Positions 9,202 through 18,600 of a DNA stretch of 64,000 nucleotides are shown here, piece after piece. Position 1 is the stretch's first letter, and every line of letters starts with the position of its first letter. Where the stretch lies: NCBI GenBank assembly GCA_947496705.1, contig CANMDW010000007.1, forward strand, positions 1 through 64,000, given 5' to 3'. The notes beneath the pieces were generated by a model. That model saw only the letters and a list, made by a program, of their open reading frames with translations. It searched no databases and had not been told where the DNA came from. The stretch is from an uncultured Aquimarina sp. (GTDB taxonomy: Bacteria; Bacteroidota; Bacteroidia; Flavobacteriales; Flavobacteriaceae). The position numbers were made by a program, and so were the translations under genes.

Positions 9202-9233
9202 TTTGAAATACTAGACGACTGGTCATATTTTTG
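9202..9233 (+). promoter_or_regulatory. tetR promoter, -33 TTTG / -7 TATTTTTG
   Basis: TTTG (9202-9205), a 20-bp spacer and TATTTTTG (9226-9233) match the Bacteroidota promoter consensus, about 20 bp ahead of the tetR ATG. The operator octamer GACTGGTC lies in the spacer (9217-9224), where a bound repressor would block RNA polymerase. This suggests autoregulation. Confidence 0.65.
9217..9224. promoter_or_regulatory. Operator copy 1, GACTGGTC
   Basis: Dyad GAC-TG-GTC. One of four identical octamers within about 1 kb around tetR and its target operon (also 9871, 10107, 10238), all followed by A. This copy lies in the tetR promoter spacer. Confidence 0.65.
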
Positions 9234-9252
9234 CCTTCAGATAACATAAGAG

Positions 9253-9849
9253 ATGCCCAAAACCCTAAAACATGAAATCAAAGCAGATTACCTTTTAGAA
9301 AAAGGTATGGAGATCATTTGGTCAAGGGGTTATAATGCAACCAGCGTAAATGATATAGTTAAAGCTGCTGGTGTACCAAAAGGATCTTTTTACTTTTATT
9401 TTGATAGCAAGGAAGATTTTGTTGTCAAAGCTCTTGAAAAATATTTTGCAACGATCTCTGTTCCCGCATTAAAAATATTACAGAATAAAACGATCTCTCC
9501 TAAACAACGAATTCTAGATTTTTATGAATTCAGAGCACAAGTGGTAACAGAAGAGTTAAAATGTAAAATGGGATGCATGGCCTGCAATCTTAGTTCAGAA
9601 ATGGCAGAACATAATGACAATATCAGAATAGCAGTAAACAAAATACATACTACTATCAGACAACATATTATTGAAGTGGTTAAAGAAGCACAGGATTATG
9701 GAGAAATTGATGTTTCTATAAAAGCTACAGATATTGTTGAGTTTATAGAAAATGCAGGAATGGGTGCTATGATCACCATGAAGGAACGACAAAGTCCTCA
9801 ACCGATAGATAGTATGATGACTATATTAAGAAATCTAATTTTTAAATAA
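9253..9849 (+). CDS. TetR/AcrR-family regulator of the RND operon
   Basis: 198 residues. The N-terminal HTH is typical (SVNDIVKAAGVPKGSFYFYF, about 31-50, then SKEDF). The C-terminal ligand domain has a Cys group, Cys104, Cys108 and Cys111 (CKMGCMACNLSSE), followed by a ...SEMAEHNDNIR... stretch common in one TetR subgroup. Four GACTGGTC sites lie in front of this gene and in front of the next, which supports repression of both. The gene is followed, 413 bp on, by the RND transporter. The inducer is unknown. Confidence 0.9.
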   Translation: MPKTLKHEIKADYLLEKGMEIIWSRGYNATSVNDIVKAAGVPKGSFYFYFDSKEDFVVKALEKYFATISVPALKILQNKTISPKQRILDFYEFRAQVVTEELKCKMGCMACNLSSEMAEHNDNIRIAVNKIHTTIRQHIIEVVKEAQDYGEIDVSIKATDIVEFIENAGMGAMITMKERQSPQPIDSMMTILRNLIFK

Positions 9850-9870
9850 TTTTTTTAATTCTATAAAGAT

Positions 9871-9878
9871 GACTGGTC
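9871..9878. promoter_or_regulatory. Operator copy 2, GACTGGTC
   Basis: Identical to the other three copies and 22 bp past the tetR stop codon, within context GATGACTGGTCAATTATTA. It lies just upstream of the inverted-repeat segment. Confidence 0.5.
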
Positions 9879-9933
9879 AATTATTAATATTTAGATAACC
9901 AAAACATATGGCCTGAACTATAATTTTAACAAC

Positions 9934-10094
9934 GAACTCATCTTAAGTTGTAGTTCTGGGCTGCAAACGCGACATTTTGCCCCCTAATTTTGACTTTTTT
10001 TCGCACCGTAGCGCTGCTATGCTTCTTAAAAAAGGCTTCATTAGGATTCAAAAGCTCCCATTTTCGCCTCCAGAATACAACTCAAGATGAGTTC
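9934..10094. mobile_element. 161-bp segment with 25/26-bp inverted ends
   Basis: The left arm (9934-9959) and the inverse of the right arm (10070-10094) agree at about 24 of 26 positions, both starting GAACTCATCTT. The trinucleotide AAC flanks both ends and may be a target duplication. There is no coding capacity. It looks like a miniature inverted-repeat element or a large stem-loop placed between tetR and its target. The arms each contain a 15-bp palindrome, AACTCA-N3-TGAGTT, exact in the right arm and with one mismatch in the left; exact forms also occur at 40908 and 63597. Confidence 0.45.
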
Positions 10095-10106
10095 AACATA
10101 ATAAAC

Positions 10107-10114
10107 GACTGGTC
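10107..10114. promoter_or_regulatory. Operator copy 3, GACTGGTC
   Basis: Context AAACGACTGGTCAATTATTT, about 150 bp upstream of the RND gene and just right of the inverted-repeat segment. Context to the right matches copy 2 (CAATTATT). Confidence 0.5.
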
Positions 10115-10237
10115 AATTATTTTATTGATTTTATTTCAATTTTTATATATGAGCTGTCCTATTATTCAAACTTAAATCGTCTAAATATAAAACTCATAAC
10201 AATCTGTATCATGTAGGCTTTTATAGAAATACAAGTC

Positions 10238-10245
10238 GACTGGTC
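10238..10245. promoter_or_regulatory. Operator copy 4, GACTGGTC
   Basis: Context AAGTCGACTGGTCAACTAAT, 17 bp ahead of the RND start codon. This position would block transcription or early elongation of the RND operon. Confidence 0.6.
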
Positions 10246-10262
10246 AACTAATAACAAATACT

Positions 10263-12644
10263 ATGAATGCACTAAAAAAAGCAGGTGACGCTACCAATGC
10301 GTTTGCAAAAAAATGGGCAGAATTTGTAATCAGATTCAAATGGCCTGTACTCATTGTAACCTTGACCCTGGCTATAGGCCTTGGTTCGCAAGGGAATATG
10401 GAATTTGATGGAGATTATCACGTTTTTTTCAGTGAATCGAATCCTGAACTGGAAGCTTTTGATGCCTTGCAAGAAAAGTATACCAAAGATGATAATGTAA
10501 TTATTGTACTCTCTCCATCTAACGGGGATATCTTCACAAGTGAAAATTTAATCGCAATTGAAGAACTCACCGCCAAAGCCTGGAACACCCCCTACTCTTC
10601 CCGTGTGGATGCGGTCACAAATTTTCAGCATACCAGTGCACAAGGTGATGACTTGTATGTGGATGATCTATCCTATGAATCTGCCTCTAAAACAGATGCC
10701 GAAATAGCAGAAATCAAAGAAAAGGCTTTAAAAGAGCCTCTTTTGGTTAATCGTTTATTGAATGAGAGTGGAAGTGTTACTGCTATCAATATTACCGTTA
10801 GACTTCCGGGGGAAGATAGCGCCAAAGAAATACCAGAAGTTACCGCTTTTATTCGTAATGCTATTTCAGATTTTCAGGAAAAACATTCAAATTTTCAGGT
10901 GCACTCCTCTGGTCTTGTTCCTTTGAACACAGCCTTTTTTGAATCTTCCATGAGGGATCTGATGCTTACTATGATTATGTTGGTAATTGTAATTATTACA
11001 ACCTTGATCCTAACCAGAAGTTTTTTTAGCACATTAGCCACTTTTATCGTAGTGATATTCTCTATTATAAGTGCTGTTGGATTTGTTGGAATCATGGGTA
11101 TTAAACTTACCCCTCCTTCTTCAGTTTTTCCAACAATGATCTTAACACTAGCCGTGGCAGATAGTATTCATATCCTGATCACGATGCTACAAAAAATGCG
11201 CAAGGACGGTTATGCCAAAAAAGAGGCCCTGGTAGAGTCGATGCGCCTCAACTTTATGCCGGTTTTTATAACCAGCTTAACAACAGTAATCGGATTTTTG
11301 ACTATGAACTTTGGAGATGTTCCTCCATTTTGGGACCTGGGTAATATTACAGCTTTTGGTATGACCATGGCATTTCTCTATTCTACCACTGCATTACCTG
11401 CTCTTATGGCTATTCTTCCTGTTAAAGTGAAAGCAAAAAAAGAAAGTACAACAGAAAAAGTAAGTTGGTATACAAATCTTGGGCTTTTTGTTGCCAAACA
11501 ACCCGCAAGGCTAACGCTGATTTCATTGGTTATCATAGGAGGACTCACCTTTCTGGCCACCAAAAATCAATTTAATGACGAATTTATCAATTATTTTGAT
11601 GAAACCGTTCAATTTAGAACTGATACCGATTACATAAGCCAGAATCTAACAGGGATCTACAACGTCGAATTTTCGGTCGGAAGTGGAGAAAGCGGAGGGA
11701 TTAATAATCCAGAATATCTCAAAAAACTAAATGCTTTTGAGGACTGGCTTAACGAACAACCCGAAGTTATTCACGTAAACGCCTTTAGCGAAGTGGCGCG
11801 ACGCGTGAATCGGTCTATGCATGGAGACAATCAAACCTATTACCAGGTGCCCGTTAATCGTGAGGAAGCTGCACAATATCTTTTATTATATGAGCTCTCA
11901 CTACCTTTTGGATTAGACCTGAACAATCAAATTAACGTAGATAAGTCTGAGACACGGGTCACCGTAACCATTAAGAACATTTCGAGTGCAGAAATGATCG
12001 CTTTTTCTAAAAGAGCAGAACGCTGGTTACAGAGTAATACTCCAAAACCGATGCATGCCATTGGTGTAAGTCCAACACTGATGTTTTCTAAATTAGGATT
12101 CAGACAAGCCGATAGTATGCTTAAAGGAAATATCATCGCATTGATTTTGATTTCCCTGGTACTAATGCTGGCACTAAGAAATTTCAAATTAGGATTACTG
12201 AGTATTATTCCCAACGTAACACCAGTTTTGGTTGGATTCGGACTTTGGTGGGTCTACAAAGGAACGATAAACACCGGAATGGTTATTGTCTTTGGGATGA
12301 CCTTGGGAATCATTGTAGATGATACGGTGCACTTTATGAGTAAATTCCTGCGTGCTCGTAGAGAATTGGGATATGATGCCAGACAAGCAGTGATCTATGC
12401 TTTTGAAACCGTAGGCAAAGCACTAGTTACCACTACAATAGTCCTAATTGCCGGATTTGCAGTGCTTTCTACCTCATCATTTGCTTTAAATAGCTATATG
12501 GCAAGGATTACTGTAATTATTATTTCGGCAGCGTTAATTATTGATTTTATCCTGCTCCCGGCATTACTGATCCTTCTTAGTAAAAAAAGTGAAGCAACTG
12601 CAACAGTAAAAGAATTAAAACCACAAGTACAACTTGATAAATAA
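10263..12644 (+). CDS. RND-superfamily transporter, HAE3/MMPL type
   Basis: 793 residues. A duplicated layout: a TM helix (about 27-45), a periplasmic domain, a TM block (about 235-415), a second periplasmic domain and a second TM block (about 620-775). The TM4-type motifs LAVADSIHILI (about 297-307) and GIIVDDTVHFM (about 680-690) carry the Asp residues expected for proton coupling. Members of this family move lipids, hopanoids or other hydrophobic compounds towards the outer membrane. It leads an operon with a LolA-like protein 50 bp on and an outer-membrane barrel protein after that. Cargo is unknown. Confidence 0.85.
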   Translation: MNALKKAGDATNAFAKKWAEFVIRFKWPVLIVTLTLAIGLGSQGNMEFDGDYHVFFSESNPELEAFDALQEKYTKDDNVIIVLSPSNGDIFTSENLIAIEELTAKAWNTPYSSRVDAVTNFQHTSAQGDDLYVDDLSYESASKTDAEIAEIKEKALKEPLLVNRLLNESGSVTAINITVRLPGEDSAKEIPEVTAFIRNAISDFQEKHSNFQVHSSGLVPLNTAFFESSMRDLMLTMIMLVIVIITTLILTRSFFSTLATFIVVIFSIISAVGFVGIMGIKLTPPSSVFPTMILTLAVADSIHILITMLQKMRKDGYAKKEALVESMRLNFMPVFITSLTTVIGFLTMNFGDVPPFWDLGNITAFGMTMAFLYSTTALPALMAILPVKVKAKKESTTEKVSWYTNLGLFVAKQPARLTLISLVIIGGLTFLATKNQFNDEFINYFDETVQFRTDTDYISQNLTGIYNVEFSVGSGESGGINNPEYLKKLNAFEDWLNEQPEVIHVNAFSEVARRVNRSMHGDNQTYYQVPVNREEAAQYLLLYELSLPFGLDLNNQINVDKSETRVTVTIKNISSAEMIAFSKRAERWLQSNTPKPMHAIGVSPTLMFSKLGFRQADSMLKGNIIALILISLVLMLALRNFKLGLLSIIPNVTPVLVGFGLWWVYKGTINTGMVIVFGMTLGIIVDDTVHFMSKFLRARRELGYDARQAVIYAFETVGKALVTTTIVLIAGFAVLSTSSFALNSYMARITVIIISAALIIDFILLPALLILLSKKSEATATVKELKPQVQLDK

Positions 12645-12694
12645 TTCAGAAATAAGACTTTCAAATTAAAAATAAAACAATAAAGAATAGCATT

Positions 12695-13468
12695 ATGAGA
12701 ACATCAATTTTAGTTGGAATAGCATTAATAAGTATTTCAATTGCAGCTGCACAGAGTGCAGAAGAAAGAGGTTTACAGATCGCCAAAGCTGCCGAAAAAG
12801 CAGATCAAGGCTTTATTAGCTCTATTGTAAACCTAAAAATGACCCTTAAGAACAAAAACGGGCAAACCAGTGAACGGCTGCTAGTTACCAAAACTTTGGA
12901 ACTTACCGAGGACGGAGACAAATCTTTAATTGTCTTCAATAGCCCAAAAGATGTAAAAGGAACCTCAACACTCACTTTTACTCATAAAGTAGGATCAGAT
13001 GATCAATGGTTGTTTTTACCTTCTATCAAAAGAGTAAAGAGAATCTCGTCAAACAATAAATCGGGGCCTTTTGTAGGCAGTGAATTTGCTTATGAAGATC
13101 TTTCTTCTCAAGAAGTTGAAAAATACGCCTATACCTTTCTGGAAGAAAATGGAAACCTACTCCTTGTAGAACAAGATCCCGTGGATCCAAAATCTGGGTA
13201 TACCAGAAGAATCGTTACCTATAATAAAGATAAAGGATACCGCATAGAGAAAATAGAATTCTATGACCGTAAGAACTCGCTTCTTAAAACCCTTACGTAT
13301 AGTGACTATAAGTTGTATAAAGGAAAGTTTTGGCGAGCATTAACCTTTAATATGATCAACCACCAAAGTAATAAGGAAACGCTACTCAAATTTAGTGATT
13401 ATAATTTTGAAGCAATGCTTGCCGACGAAGACTTTACTCAGGTTGCACTTCAGAGGGCCGGTAAATAA
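12695..13468 (+). CDS. Periplasmic LolA-like (outer-membrane lipoprotein-sorting-like) protein
   Basis: 257 residues with a signal peptide (about 1-19, cut near AAAQSAEE). The body has the SNNKSGPFVGSEFAYEDL and DDQWLFLPSIKRVKRI motifs seen in the LolA-like family linked to RND transporters. LolA-type folds bind acyl chains in a half-barrel. The protein probably carries a hydrophobic cargo through the periplasm between the RND pump and the barrel protein. It is co-directional with both, 50 bp after the RND gene. Confidence 0.85.
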   Translation: MRTSILVGIALISISIAAAQSAEERGLQIAKAAEKADQGFISSIVNLKMTLKNKNGQTSERLLVTKTLELTEDGDKSLIVFNSPKDVKGTSTLTFTHKVGSDDQWLFLPSIKRVKRISSNNKSGPFVGSEFAYEDLSSQEVEKYAYTFLEENGNLLLVEQDPVDPKSGYTRRIVTYNKDKGYRIEKIEFYDRKNSLLKTLTYSDYKLYKGKFWRALTFNMINHQSNKETLLKFSDYNFEAMLADEDFTQVALQRAGK

Positions 13469-13478
13469 TCAATGTAAT

Positions 13479-13552
13479 ACACAAGGCTACGTTTATTATA
13501 CCTCATAACGGTTCTTTTGGTTAGCAGATTGTTATTCGACCTGGCCTTGTGT
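13479..13552 (+). promoter_or_regulatory. Long-range hairpin between LolA-like and barrel genes
   Basis: ACACAAGGC (13479-13487) pairs perfectly with GCCTTGTGT (13544-13552), followed by TTTCTTTT. The loop is 56 nt. It may act as a partial terminator or as an expression-setting element inside the operon. Confidence 0.35.
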
Positions 13553-13598
13553 TTTCTTTTCCCGGTTTATAAAAGCCAATCCTTAAAAAAACTAGTAT

Positions 13599-14807
13599 AT
13601 GAAAGTTAAAACTATTCATTTTATTTTCGTACTGCTTTGCGGTATAATTAGGATGTATTCTCAGGACGAAAGGTCTAAAAAAGTGAATCACGATTTTGAA
13701 CTGGAACTAGAAGGCGAGTATCGCTATTTCTATAACGATGCATTGTTTGAAGATCAGAAAGATCATTTTCCTTCTTTTGCAGTACGCCCCGAATACAAAG
13801 CCGAATGGAACAAAGGATATGAAAGTATCAATTTTAAAGGCTTTTTTCGCCTCGATGTTGACGATGAGCGTACACACTGGGATATTCGAGAGTTATATTA
13901 TCAAAAAGCAAAGAACAATTGGGAGCTAAGCCTTGGACTAAAAAAAGTCTATTGGGGCGTTACCGAGAGTAATCATCTGGTGGATATCATCAATCAAACC
14001 GATGCCGTAGAGACTTTTGATGGTGAAGAGAAACTGGGACAACCTATGGCGCAATTTACCTGGATTACCGAAAAATTCGGAACTTTTAACTTTTTTTACC
14101 TCCCCTATCATCGCAAACGCACTTTTGCCGGAGAAAAAGGAAGATTACGTTTTCCGGTAGTAATTGATAAAGATGACCTTACTTATGAAAGCAGTGCTTC
14201 AGCATGGAGACAAGATTTGGCTTTCCGCTGGAAACATTACTTTGATATTTTTGATATTGGACTTTCACATTTCTACGGAACAGGGAGAGAACCTCTTTTT
14301 ACTTTTGATCTTACCGGAAATATCAACGCTTTTTATCCCATAATCAATCAAACAGGATTAGATTTACAAATTACACACAATGCTTTTCTTTGGAAACTCG
14401 AATCTATTTATCGTCGTGCAGATGCTCAAGAATTCTTTGCAGCTGTGGTTGGTCTGGAGTATACATTTTCTAATATAGATGGAAACGGACTTGATATTGG
14501 CCTTTTGGGAGAATATTTATATGATGAACGTGATGAATTGGCATTAACCGGGCTACAAAATGATATTTTCTTCGGAAGTCGTATTGCTTTTAATGATACC
14601 CAGGACACATCTATATTGATTGGAGGAATTACAGATCTCGAATCGAGTAGTACCATTTTTAGTTTGGAAGCATCCAGACGTTTTGGAAGCAGCTGGACCG
14701 CAGAAGTAGAAGCCCGTATTTTTAATGATATTGATCAAAACGAATTGATTTTTTCAAATTTTAGAGAAGACAGTTTTCTTAGAATTTCTATTTCAAAATA
14801 TTTCTAA
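13599..14807 (+). CDS. Outer-membrane beta-barrel protein of the RND operon
   Basis: 402 residues with a signal peptide (about 1-21, MYSQDE). The remainder is made of alternating amphipathic strands with many aromatic residues and ends in Phe (RISISKYF), the usual barrel C-terminus. It resembles the DUF1302-like proteins that accompany HAE3 transporters and LolA-like proteins in other phyla, which supports a trans-envelope system. It follows the LolA-like gene by 130 bp. A role as the exit or receiving pore is inferred from context. Confidence 0.7.
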   Translation: MKVKTIHFIFVLLCGIIRMYSQDERSKKVNHDFELELEGEYRYFYNDALFEDQKDHFPSFAVRPEYKAEWNKGYESINFKGFFRLDVDDERTHWDIRELYYQKAKNNWELSLGLKKVYWGVTESNHLVDIINQTDAVETFDGEEKLGQPMAQFTWITEKFGTFNFFYLPYHRKRTFAGEKGRLRFPVVIDKDDLTYESSASAWRQDLAFRWKHYFDIFDIGLSHFYGTGREPLFTFDLTGNINAFYPIINQTGLDLQITHNAFLWKLESIYRRADAQEFFAAVVGLEYTFSNIDGNGLDIGLLGEYLYDERDELALTGLQNDIFFGSRIAFNDTQDTSILIGGITDLESSSTIFSLEASRRFGSSWTAEVEARIFNDIDQNELIFSNFREDSFLRISISKYF

Positions 14808-14874
14808 TCACTTCATCTTTAAAATTGTTCCCACCAGGCGAGGGAAGAAAAAAACCTTTAAAATTGCTTCCATA

Positions 14875-15675
14875 CTATCTTTTAATAACAGATTTCACTA
14901 CTTTGTTTTCACTTCGTATTATGCCAAAAATGGTGAAATCCTTTTCAGTTTTGTCTAAAGCAATCCCCTGTCCTTCAAAAGGTATTGGGTAGGTTTGCTT
15001 CCACTCTAGAGTATAGCTCATTTTAGGAAAATACAATTCATATAATTCTTTATTGTCATGACCCGTTACATAAATCACTCCTTCATTGGTAATAAATCCT
15101 CCCGAATTACTTCGGGTATCAAATTTGTTGATCAACTCTTCAGGAAAGATCCAGCCTTCTACCCGTTGCCAGTCTTTGGTAAACTTAACAAGCTGAGTCC
15201 AATGATTATTTTTATTTTCACTACTCCCTTTACCTGTATAGTGTGCAAAAGCTACATACCAGTGATCTTTATAAAAATCTACCCAGGTAGCAGATCCTAT
15301 ATAGATTCCAAAACTTATATTAGCTATATGCTGAAGTGTTTGTGGATCAAAAACTTCAATAGAACTTACCATAGGATCTTCCGGATAGTTAGAATTTGTA
15401 CAATACAACTTATTATTCAGGATAATCCCGCTGTTCAGATGTTTTATGGTTCTGGTAGTATCTTTCCATCTGTTAACTAATTTACCTTCGTCTTTTGTGT
15501 ATGTAACAATTTCACTATTATTAATCACATAAAAAAACTGATCATTTACTGCTACGCCTTGCTTTACCATGGGTAGGCTATATGTCTTTTCTATCTGGGC
15601 AGAAAGTGATATTATGATTAAAAAGCTGAATAAAAAACTAAGTCGAATTTGTGTATAAAAAATGTATGCGTCCAT
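14875..15675 (-). CDS. Secreted protein of unknown function, propeller-like, beside TonB receptor
   Basis: 266 residues with an N-terminal hydrophobic signal (about 10-26). The body contains repeated strand-like units with a VxxNSEIVTYTKDEG / YFPKMSYTLEWKQTY style that suggest a beta-propeller, but no family is recognised. The gene starts 8 bp after the TonB receptor gene stop, so the two are co-transcribed. By position it may be a surface or periplasmic partner of the receptor, such as a binding or hydrolytic protein. Confidence 0.7.
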   Translation of the reverse strand: MDAYIFYTQIRLSFLFSFLIIISLSAQIEKTYSLPMVKQGVAVNDQFFYVINNSEIVTYTKDEGKLVNRWKDTTRTIKHLNSGIILNNKLYCTNSNYPEDPMVSSIEVFDPQTLQHIANISFGIYIGSATWVDFYKDHWYVAFAHYTGKGSSENKNNHWTQLVKFTKDWQRVEGWIFPEELINKFDTRSNSGGFITNEGVIYVTGHDNKELYELYFPKMSYTLEWKQTYPIPFEGQGIALDKTEKDFTIFGIIRSENKVVKSVIKR

Positions 15676-15683
15676 AAACGATC

Positions 15684-18600
15684 CTATAATTCATATCTAA
15701 GTCCGAGAGATCCCCAAAAACCATATCCTTCTGTCTGGTGAATTCTTGAAAAATCCTCGGTTGGATCCCCAAAAACCTCTCTTTCTTCCTGATCTGTTAA
15801 ATTGTTGAGCTGAAGAAACATCGAAAGCTTATTGAACAGTTTCTGACTGGCAGAAATGTCCAAATGAAACTGCTCGTCAAAATAAATGTCATTTAATTCG
15901 TTATCACCGATATCTTCCAGCTGCGCATCTCTATATACTCCAGATATGGTAAATGTAAGTCCGATTTTAGGATTATCATAAAACAACCCCAAATTAGCAG
16001 TATGGTTCGGACTGCGAAATGGCAATGTTCTGGTTGCTATCTCATCGGTATCATTTACAGAGAATACCGTTTGTTCTGTAAATGCATAGGTATAATTTGC
16101 ATTTACTCCAAACCACTGTAAGAATGGAATACCATCGCTTAAAAACTTATGCGTAAACGCTAATTCTACTCCTAATGCCAAAGCATTTTCTCCATTTACA
16201 TCTTGAGTAACTCTATATTGCTGCCCGTCGATTTGCTCAAAACTGCGTTGCGTGAGTAATTGATTGTTGATCAACTTACCAAATAATCCAGCAGACAGTA
16301 CTCCCAGGTTTTTAGAATACTTTTCAAAAATGATATCAAAATTGTTCACTCTACTGGATTCCAGCTCTGGATTTTTGCGCGTGATTCTTCGTTCTTCATC
16401 ATCTCTAATATCCGGGCCTGGAATTAATGCATCAAAAGACGGACGGGTAAAACCAGAACTATAGGCAACTCTAAGTAACATCTTATCTGTAAAATCATAT
16501 TTAAATTGTGCTGAAGGCAACCAGTTTTCAAAAGCGAATTCATTCACATCGTCAAAATCATCTATCCGAATACCTTTGTATTTATTACTAGTCCTCTCAT
16601 ACCTGATTCCTGTAACCAAGGATAATTTTTTTGAAAGTTGAGAGGTTATCTTAATATATCCTGCCTGTATATCTTCTTCGGCTTCATAATCATCTCCATC
16701 GCCACGATCTTCATCAATATCAATCGCTCCAAGATTTAATGACGCTACTTCGGGATCATCTGCCCGAACATCTGCAAATCTAAAATCCCCTCCCTGTACG
16801 GCAATTGGATTCACATCTTCGTCTACATTTATCTGAGAACGTAACTGATCTCTATATCTATCTTTATTCCTGAACTTACCTCCCACAGCCAGTTCACTTT
16901 CTTTACCAAATAAAGTAAGTGGTATAGTAACATCTACTCGGCTTTCAAAATTTTCATCTTCGGTGATATTATTATCAAACCGCAGTCTGTTTAGGAGTAA
17001 GGGAGTATCTCCTCCGGGATTGCTTCGTACTTCTAAATTGGTGAGTTGCGCATTATTAAACCCGCTATAATCTACATCACGGGCAAATCGCCAATAGGTC
17101 CTAAAAGGCATATCTTCTTCTGCGCGAGTATATCCAAAGGTGTAGGACACGTCAAATCCTTTAAAATTATGTTCTCCTATGATTTGATATAATTCATGTT
17201 TTTGATATTCTCCACGGTTTCTGGTTTCACGTTCTTCTTCGCCATCAATAACCAAATAGTCTACAAGCCTTCTGATTTCGTCATCATCATATATATTATA
17301 GTTTGCCACTAGTTTTAAGCGATTATTTTTATCAAATCGAATATCCGGACTAAACATAAGCCCATACCGCACTCGCGTTACATCATAGTCATTGTTTCTT
17401 TTTTCTTCGATAACGGTCGAACTGTCATCTGTATAGTTAAATTGATTGAGTAGTGACCCCCGATTTGTTCTATAATAGCTTCCCGCTGCAATTATTCCTA
17501 ATTTATCATTAAAAAACCGTTGTCCCAATACTGCAGAAAATGCCTGAAGGTCTTTACCATACTCTTCAAATTCTGATTGTTGCTGATTAAAACCTCCACT
17601 TGCAGAAACATTTAGGATGGGCTTATCTGGTGCTTGTTTCAGGTTAAAGTTTACGGTTCCACCAATGGCATCACCATCCATATCGGGAGTAAGGGTTTTA
17701 TTCACTACGATCGATTCCATTAAATCTGCCTGAAGAAGATCCAATCCAACGGCTCTATCATCATCGGGATCAGGACTCGGCACTCTTTGCCCATTCACCT
17801 GTACTGCATTAAATCTTGGAGACAACCCCCGAATGGAGATTAATTCGCCTTCTCCCTGATCTCTGCTCAAAGATACACCTGGCATGCGCTGCAAGGCTTC
17901 GGCCGCATTTCGATCTGCATATTTACTAAACTGCTCAAAGGACACAACGGTTTTAACATTTGGGGCATTTTTTTGTTCATTTAGCGCTTTTGCCTGTCCG
18001 CGTGATAATTTTCCATACACTACTGTCGCTTCTAACTCCTGTATGTTTTCGCGAAGCACTATATCCAAAATTGTCTTAGAACTACCCTCTACGCTAATCG
18101 GGATCTCAGTATCGTTATATCCAATGTATTGTGCTATCAATGTGTAATTGCCTGCCGGTAACTCTAATGTGTATTTACCATTAATATTTGATACTGTTCC
18201 TTTATTTATTTCCTTAACAACCACACTGGCATAAGGAAGAAAATTATTTTCGGTGTCTTTTATGGTACCCGATATCGTACCAAATTCCTGAACCCGTGTG
18301 TTGTTTTTTAAAACTTCTTTTTTCTTCAGAATAATTTTATTGTCATTGATTTCGTAAGTAACAGTATCTGGCAAAGCATCGGCCAAAATAGCTTTGATAG
18401 CTTTATCGGTATATTTTTTACTGATTCTTTGATCCAGAACTATCTTACTCTTACTGTAAACAAAAACTGCATTCGATCTTTCTTCAATTTTTTTGAGTAA
18501 CACCTCTACCGATTCTCCTTGTATTTCCAAGGAGATTTTAGCTTCCAGAATATTGGGTTGTATCCTGGTTTCTGCTACCATTTTTTGAAATGGCAGTACA

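Larger units (their letters stand above)
8892..9252. other. Gene-free 361-bp stretch
   Basis: Contains a probable broken sigma-factor fragment on the minus strand (8973-9087) and the tetR promoter with an operator (9202-9233). Nothing else is recognisable. Confidence 0.6.
9850..10262. other. Regulatory region of the RND operon, 413 bp
   Basis: Holds three GACTGGTC operators (9871, 10107, 10238) and a 161-bp inverted-repeat segment (9934-10094). No gene is supported here; a 61-codon open frame inside the inverted-repeat region has no recognisable features. Confidence 0.6.

Noticed and set aside
9990..10175. 61-codon plus-strand frame between tetR and the RND gene
   Set aside because: Overlaps the inverted-repeat segment and operator 3 and lacks any protein-like pattern.
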